A DNA stretch of 10,366 nucleotides. It comes from Comamonadaceae bacterium (GTDB taxonomy: Bacteria > Pseudomonadota > Gammaproteobacteria > Burkholderiales > Burkholderiaceae). The DNA is taken from positions 1 through 10,366 of the forward strand of contig CANGSD010000021.1 in NCBI GenBank assembly GCA_947455875.1, read 5' to 3'. The position numbers and the translations under genes are program-made. The notes below the pieces were generated by a model. The model worked only from the letters and a program-made list of their open reading frames with translations, was not told the DNA's origin and did no database searches. Shown here in pieces: positions 6,732-10,366 of the stretch (positions are counted from its first letter, which is position 1; the number at the start of each line of letters is the position of its first letter).

Positions 6732-7631
6732 TCAGGTGCGTGGGGTCGTGTCGCCTCGCCAGGGCACGGTGATCAGCCCGCTGGACAAGGCCGTCCCAAG
6801 CAGGATGATCGCCCCGCACATCACCATCCACGCGGTGAGAACTTCGTCGAGAAACACCACGCCATAGGTCATGGCCGCCACCGGAATGAGGAAGGTCACG
6901 GTCAGCGCACGGGCCGCGCCGGTGCGTTCGATCAAACGGAAAAACAGAAGATAGGCCACGCCGCTGCAGGCCACCCCGAGCACCAGCATCGCGCCCCAGG
7001 CCCGCAGATCGGGCATCTGCTCGGGCCAGGCCACCAGCGCGGGCAGTGCCAGTGCCAGCGTGGCGCCCAGTTGGCTACCTGTAGCCGTCACCATCGACGG
7101 GGTGTCGGCCAGATAGCGTTTGGTGAAGCTCGCGGAGATGCCGTAGCACAGGCACGCGGCCAGACAGGCCAGCACCGCCCACACCGCGATCTGCATCTCA
7201 GCTTCGGGGCGCAGGCCCGCGCCTCGCCCCGCGAGCAAGGCCACGCCGATAAAGCCAATCACCAAACCGGTCACGCGCGAGGCAACCGGTCGATCACGCA
7301 GCCAGATCCAGGCCACCAGCGCGCCAAACATCGGCGTGGTGGCATTCAGGATCGAGGTCAGGCCCGTACTGAGATGGGCCAGCGCGAAGGCGTAGAGGAC
7401 GAAAGGGATGCCGGAGTTGAAGACGCCCACCAGGAAGGTGGCACGCCAGTGGCGATGCAGCATGGGCAGCAGATCGCGATGCCACACCAGTGGCAACAGC
7501 ACCAGCGAAGCGATCCCCACCCGAAGGGCGGCGGTCGGCATCACGCCGAACTGCGGCGCCGCCATCTGCATGAACAGGAATGAGCTGCCCCAGATCGCGC
7601 TCAGAACCGCGAAGTCCAGCCCATTCCTCAC
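6732..7631 (-). CDS. EamA/DMT-family permease
   Basis: A 299-residue inner-membrane protein of the drug/metabolite transporter superfamily, standard length, with ten predicted helices in two EamA repeats (about residues 5-135 and 148-285). Seen: [11 protein letters not shown] (10-20), the family's characteristic W-G-S/T-x-F in helix 1; [18 protein letters not shown] (91-108), the end of the first repeat; [18 protein letters not shown] (185-202); and [20 protein letters not shown] (247-266), the second-repeat equivalent with the conserved acidic residue. Members export amino acids, metabolites or drugs; the substrate cannot be read here. The start is taken as GTG at 7631, whose bases overlap the ogt TGA (GTGA) and which places the first helix directly at the N-terminus; longer frames overlap ogt and are not membrane-like. 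It is coupled to ogt, but no functional link is evident. It is separated from the polysaccharide operon by a 109-bp gap. Confidence 0.9.
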   Translation of the reverse strand: MRNGLDFAVLSAIWGSSFLFMQMAAPQFGVMPTAALRVGIASLVLLPLVWHRDLLPMLHRHWRATFLVGVFNSGIPFVLYAFALAHLSTGLTSILNATTPMFGALVAWIWLRDRPVASRVTGLVIGFIGVALLAGRGAGLRPEAEMQIAVWAVLACLAACLCYGISASFTKRYLADTPSMVTATGSQLGATLALALPALVAWPEQMPDLRAWGAMLVLGVACSGVAYLLFFRLIERTGAARALTVTFLIPVAAMTYGVVFLDEVLTAWMVMCGAIILLGTALSSGLITVPWRGDTTPRT

Positions 7632-8137
7632 GCGAGCGCACCCTCTAGCCGCAGCAAGGCCGTCTTGCGCGCGAGACCGCCCGCATAGCCGGTGAGCGCG
7701 CCCGATGCACCGATCACCCGGTGACAGGGCACCACGATGCTGACCGGGTTGCGACCCACCGCTGCGCCCACAGCGCGCACGGCGTGTGGCGCGCCGATGC
7801 GCTCGGCCAGCGCCGCATAGCTTTGTGTGAGGCCCGCGGGGATGGCCCGCAGAGCCTGCCACACGCGTGTCTGAAATTCGGTGCCTGCCGACAGATCCAG
7901 CGGCAGATCGAAGACGGTGTGCGAGCGGGCGAAGTAGGCATCGAGTTGGCGGCGTGCCTGCGTCAACACCGGGTGCGCGGGCTCGGGGCGCCACTGCGCG
8001 AAATGGGCGGGCCCATGGCGCTGGTCCTCGAACCACAGACCGGTCAGCCCATGCGCACTGGCGGCCAGCCAAATGGGCCCCAGGGGGCTGTCATGCGTGG
8101 CCGTGACCCATGCGCGTGAGAGGGGGGAAGCGGGCAT
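7628..8137 (-). CDS. ogt: Methylated-DNA--protein-cysteine S-methyltransferase
   Basis: A 169-residue O6-alkylguanine-DNA alkyltransferase. It repairs O6-methylguanine (and O4-methylthymine) by irreversible transfer of the alkyl group to its own cysteine. Seen: an N-terminal domain with [12 protein letters not shown] (residues 16-27); the C-terminal domain begins at [18 protein letters not shown] (85-102), typical of the family, followed by [10 protein letters not shown] (106-115), the helix-turn-helix 'arginine finger' region [19 protein letters not shown] (119-137) and the active-site P-C-H-R-V with C138. The glycine-rich end [21 protein letters not shown] is also standard. There is no Ada-type N-terminal metal-binding domain, so this is Ogt rather than Ada. 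The ATG at 8137 is the only plausible start; no Shine-Dalgarno precedes it, and a TATCAT hexamer sits just upstream. It shares a divergent intergenic region with the phosphohexomutase gene. Confidence 0.95.
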   Translation of the reverse strand: MPASPLSRAWVTATHDSPLGPIWLAASAHGLTGLWFEDQRHGPAHFAQWRPEPAHPVLTQARRQLDAYFARSHTVFDLPLDLSAGTEFQTRVWQALRAIPAGLTQSYAALAERIGAPHAVRAVGAAVGRNPVSIVVPCHRVIGASGALTGYAGGLARKTALLRLEGALA

Positions 8138-8256
8138 GCGCGGATGATACGCACGGATGGCTAGGAGCCAGGCTGTTTCCGATGATCAGGACCGTGCCGT
8201 CCCTGCCACAATGCGCCTGGTCCGCGCCTGCATGCGGCCTCACACGATCCACGCCC
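8138..8256. promoter_or_regulatory. Divergent intergenic region (ogt leftward, phosphohexomutase rightward)
   Basis: A 119-bp gap between divergent starts, so promoters for both directions are expected. Seen: leftward, a TATCAT hexamer (rc of 8144-8149), 5 of 6 matches to the sigma-70 -10 consensus, but only about 6 bases before the ogt ATG and without a good -35. Rightward, CACAAT at 8207-8212 could be a -10 for the phosphohexomutase gene, again with a poor -35. Neither start has a clear Shine-Dalgarno. Assigned from position and short matches only. Confidence 0.35.
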
Positions 8257-9639
8257 ATGACCCTGTCTCCCACCATCTTCAAGGCCTACGACATCCGCGG
8301 CACCGTGCCGTCCACTGTGAACGAAGACATGGCCCATGCCCTGGGGCTGGCCTTTGGCGCTGCGGCCCTGCGCGCCGGCGAGCGCACAGTGGCCGTGGGC
8401 CGCGACGGGCGTTTGAGCGGCCCGACCCTGTCGGCGGTCCTGGTGCGCGGCCTGGTCGCTGCCGGGGTGGACGTGATCGACATCGGCATGGCCACCACGC
8501 CCATGCTGTACTTCGCCGCCAGTACCCTGTGTGCCAGCGGCATCCAGGTCACCGGCAGCCACAACCCGCGCGATGACAACGGCTTCAAGATGGTGCTGGC
8601 CGGTCGTGCCATCCACGGCCAGGAGATCCAGGATTTGCGCCGCGCGATGGAGGAAGGTGTTGCACCAACCGCCACGCCCGGACGTGTGCGCAACATCAAC
8701 GTGCTGCAGCCCTATCGTGATCGTATCGTCTCGGACGTGAAGCTTGCGCGCCCCATGCGCGTGGTGGTCGACTGCGGCAACGGCGTGGCCGGCGCCTCGG
8801 CCCCGGGCATCTTGCGTGCCCTGGGCTGCGAGGTGATCGAGTTGTATTCCGAGGTCGATGGCAATTTCCCGAATCACCACCCCGACCCGAGCAAGCCCGA
8901 GAACCTGCGTGACCTGATCGCCGCCTTGCAATCGAGCGGCGCCGAACTGGGCCTGGCCTTCGACGGCGACGGCGACCGTCTGGGCATCGTCACGCCCGAC
9001 GGCCACACCATCTACCCCGACCGCCAGATGATGCTGTTCGCCCGCGATGTGCTCTCGCGCGTACCTGGCGGCACCATCGTCTTTGACGTCAAGTGCTCGC
9101 AGCGCCTGGCCCCTGCCATCCGAGAGGCCGGTGGCGTGCCCCTGATGTTCAAGACGGGCCACTCCCTGATCAAGGCCCGTATGAAAGAAGTCGACTCGCC
9201 TCTGGGCGGCGAGATGAGCGGCCACATCTTCTTCAAGGAGCGTTGGTTCGGGTTCGACGACGGCACCTATGCGGCGGCGCGCCTCTTGGAGATCCTCTCG
9301 CGCGACGCCGATCCCGGCGCGGTGCTCAACGCCCTGCCGACCAGCCACGCCACGCCCGAACTCAATGTGCGCTGCGCCGAAGGCGAGCCGCATGCGCTGG
9401 TGGCGCGCCTGGTGGCCTCGGCCCGCTTCGATGCGCCCGCCGAGGTGTCCACCATCGACGGTGTGCGCGTGGATTGGCCCGATGGCTTTGGCCTGATTCG
9501 CGCCTCCAACACCACCCCGGTGCTGGTGCTGCGTTTCGAGGGACACACACCGCAGGCGCTGCGACGCATCGAGGCCGACATGCTGGCCCTGCTACGCACC
9601 GTCAAGCCCGATGCCACGTTTGCAGAGGCCGCGCATTGA
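8257..9639 (+). CDS. manB: Phosphomannomutase/phosphoglucomutase (AlgC/ManB type)
   Basis: A 460-residue alpha-D-phosphohexomutase, close to the length of Pseudomonas AlgC. It interconverts hexose-6-phosphates and hexose-1-phosphates in the cytoplasm, feeding GDP-mannose and UDP-glucose synthesis for LPS and exopolysaccharides. All four family sites are visible: the phosphoserine loop TGSHNPRDDNG with S101 (99-109); the metal-binding DGDGDR (236-241); the sugar-binding GEMSGHIFF (318-326), the form found in PMM/PGM enzymes with dual specificity; and the phosphate-binding RASNTTPVL (415-423). The N-terminus LSPTIFKAYDIRGTVPS (3-19) is family-typical and fixes the start at 8257; the frame is open upstream to an ATG at 8110, but those residues overlap ogt and are unrelated. 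No clear Shine-Dalgarno precedes the ATG. Its TGA overlaps the TTG start of waaA, so the two are translationally linked. Confidence 0.95.
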   Translation: MTLSPTIFKAYDIRGTVPSTVNEDMAHALGLAFGAAALRAGERTVAVGRDGRLSGPTLSAVLVRGLVAAGVDVIDIGMATTPMLYFAASTLCASGIQVTGSHNPRDDNGFKMVLAGRAIHGQEIQDLRRAMEEGVAPTATPGRVRNINVLQPYRDRIVSDVKLARPMRVVVDCGNGVAGASAPGILRALGCEVIELYSEVDGNFPNHHPDPSKPENLRDLIAALQSSGAELGLAFDGDGDRLGIVTPDGHTIYPDRQMMLFARDVLSRVPGGTIVFDVKCSQRLAPAIREAGGVPLMFKTGHSLIKARMKEVDSPLGGEMSGHIFFKERWFGFDDGTYAAARLLEILSRDADPGAVLNALPTSHATPELNVRCAEGEPHALVARLVASARFDAPAEVSTIDGVRVDWPDGFGLIRASNTTPVLVLRFEGHTPQALRRIEADMLALLRTVKPDATFAEAAH

Positions 9640-10366
9640 CCGCTCTCGCGCGTTCGATCTACAGCCTGGCCCTGCGCGCGGCGCAGCCGCTGATGCTGCG
9701 CAAGCTGCAGCGTCGCGGGCAGCAAGAGCCGGGCTATCTGCACGCGATCGACGAGCGTCTCGCGCACTATGACGCGCCCGCGCAACCTGGCGCACTCTGG
9801 ATCCATGCCGTGTCGCTAGGGGAGACCCGCGCGGCAGCCATCCTCGTGCAGGCCCTGCGTGAGCGCGATCCTTCGCTGCGCCTTCTGCTCACGCACGGCA
9901 CGGCTACCGGGCGCGCCGAGGGCGAGCGACTGCTGCAAGCCGGTGACCAGCAAGCCTGGCTGCCCTGGGATACGCCGCAGGCTGTGGCGCGCTTTCTCGA
10001 TCACTTTCAGCCCTGCGCCGGCGTGCTGATGGAAACCGAGGTCTGGCCCAACCTCACGGCCGCCTGCGCGCAGCGCGGGGTGCCACTGACCCTGGCCAAT
10101 GCGCGTCTGTCGCCCAAGTCGCTGCGCCAGACCCTGCGTCTGCGTGCGCTGGCCCGGCCCGCCTTTGGTGCGCTGGCGGCGGTGTGGGCCCAGAGCGAGG
10201 ACGACGCCCAGCGCCTGTCGCAGGTGGGCGCGCGCGTGAGCGCAGTGGTGGGCAACCTCAAGTTCGATGCACAGCCCGATCCTGTGCAACTGGCGCGAGG
10301 CCGCACCTGGCGCGGGTACCTGGAGCAGCCGGTGGTGATGTTCGCCAGCTCGCGCGAGGGCGAGGA
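9636..10366 (+). CDS. waaA: 3-deoxy-D-manno-octulosonic acid (Kdo) transferase, N-terminal part (cut by window edge)
   Basis: 243 codons are present of an expected roughly 420; the gene runs off the right edge. WaaA/KdtA transfers Kdo from CMP-Kdo to lipid IVA on the cytoplasmic face of the inner membrane, the first step of the LPS core. Seen: an N-terminal hydrophobic/basic anchor (IYSLALRAAQPLMLRKLQRR, residues 8-27); HAVSLGET (57-64), which carries the expected catalytic Glu E63; TATGRAEGERL (89-99); LMETEVWPNL (121-130); ANARLS (154-159); GNLKFD (226-231); and FASSREGE (236-243), all in family order. The start is read as TTG at 9636, which overlaps the previous stop (TTGA); the first in-frame ATG (9693) would delete the membrane anchor. 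The second GT-B domain, which binds CMP-Kdo, is outside the window, so mono- versus bifunctionality cannot be judged. Confidence 0.93.
   Translation, partial: MTALARSIYSLALRAAQPLMLRKLQRRGQQEPGYLHAIDERLAHYDAPAQPGALWIHAVSLGETRAAAILVQALRERDPSLRLLLTHGTATGRAEGERLLQAGDQQAWLPWDTPQAVARFLDHFQPCAGVLMETEVWPNLTAACAQRGVPLTLANARLSPKSLRQTLRLRALARPAFGALAAVWAQSEDDAQRLSQVGARVSAVVGNLKFDAQPDPVQLARGRTWRGYLEQPVVMFASSREGE

Noticed and set aside
5049..7583. A very long (844-codon) open frame on the plus strand opposite the flippase, small protein and EamA genes
   Set aside because: Its translation is rich in Gln, His, Arg and Gly with no hydrophobic core or known motif, as expected from the antisense frame of high-GC membrane-protein genes. 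It crosses three well-supported genes.
8110..8256. N-terminal extension of the phosphohexomutase
   Set aside because: The 49 extra residues have no family resemblance and the first part overlaps ogt; the typical N-terminus starts at 8257.
8161..9546. A 461-codon open frame on the minus strand opposite the phosphohexomutase
   Set aside because: Gln/His/Gly/Ala-rich translation without family motifs; the plus-strand gene carries all four phosphohexomutase motifs. It is a codon-bias shadow.
1..10366. CRISPR array, tRNA, rRNA, insertion sequence or phage genes
   Set aside because: No regularly spaced repeats, cloverleaf-like segments, terminal inverted repeats or transposase/integrase motifs were seen on either strand by eye.

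Overview
The window is high-GC DNA with dense genes, short intergenic gaps and many stop/start overlaps. Protein families and style (a PMM/PGM next to a Kdo transferase, a Wzx/Wzy-type sugar locus, a PEP-CTERM-like sorting tail) suggest a Gram-negative betaproteobacterium, probably Burkholderiales. That placement is inferred from gene content, not from a marker gene.

Layout: everything from base 1 to 8137 reads on the minus strand and everything from 8257 to the right edge reads on the plus strand. In minus-strand transcription order the genes are: ogt (DNA repair methyltransferase), coupled by a GTGA overlap to an EamA-type transporter; a 109-bp gap with no gene; then a compact polysaccharide operon. 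The operon runs: small secreted proline-rich protein with a PEP-CTERM/IPTL-CTERM-like tail (76 aa), Wzx-type flippase, Wzy/WaaL-type polymerase or ligase, two GT2 glycosyltransferases, a GT4 glycosyltransferase, and the start of a GMC-type FAD oxidoreductase cut by the left edge. Three junctions are 4-bp ATGA overlaps and one has a Shine-Dalgarno sequence overlapping the previous stop codon, so these genes are probably co-transcribed and translationally coupled.

On the plus strand, a 119-bp divergent intergenic region leads into a phosphomannomutase/phosphoglucomutase (AlgC/ManB type). Its TGA stop overlaps a TTG start of waaA (Kdo transferase), which runs off the right edge.

How they fit: the phosphohexomutase supplies sugar-1-phosphates for nucleotide sugars, WaaA builds the inner LPS core, the three glycosyltransferases build a lipid-linked repeat unit, the flippase exports it and the Wzy/WaaL-like protein polymerises or transfers it. 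No priming glycosyltransferase, chain-length regulator, outer-membrane exporter or exosortase is present in this window; if they exist they lie elsewhere. The most unusual item is the tiny sorting-tail protein coupled to the flippase start.
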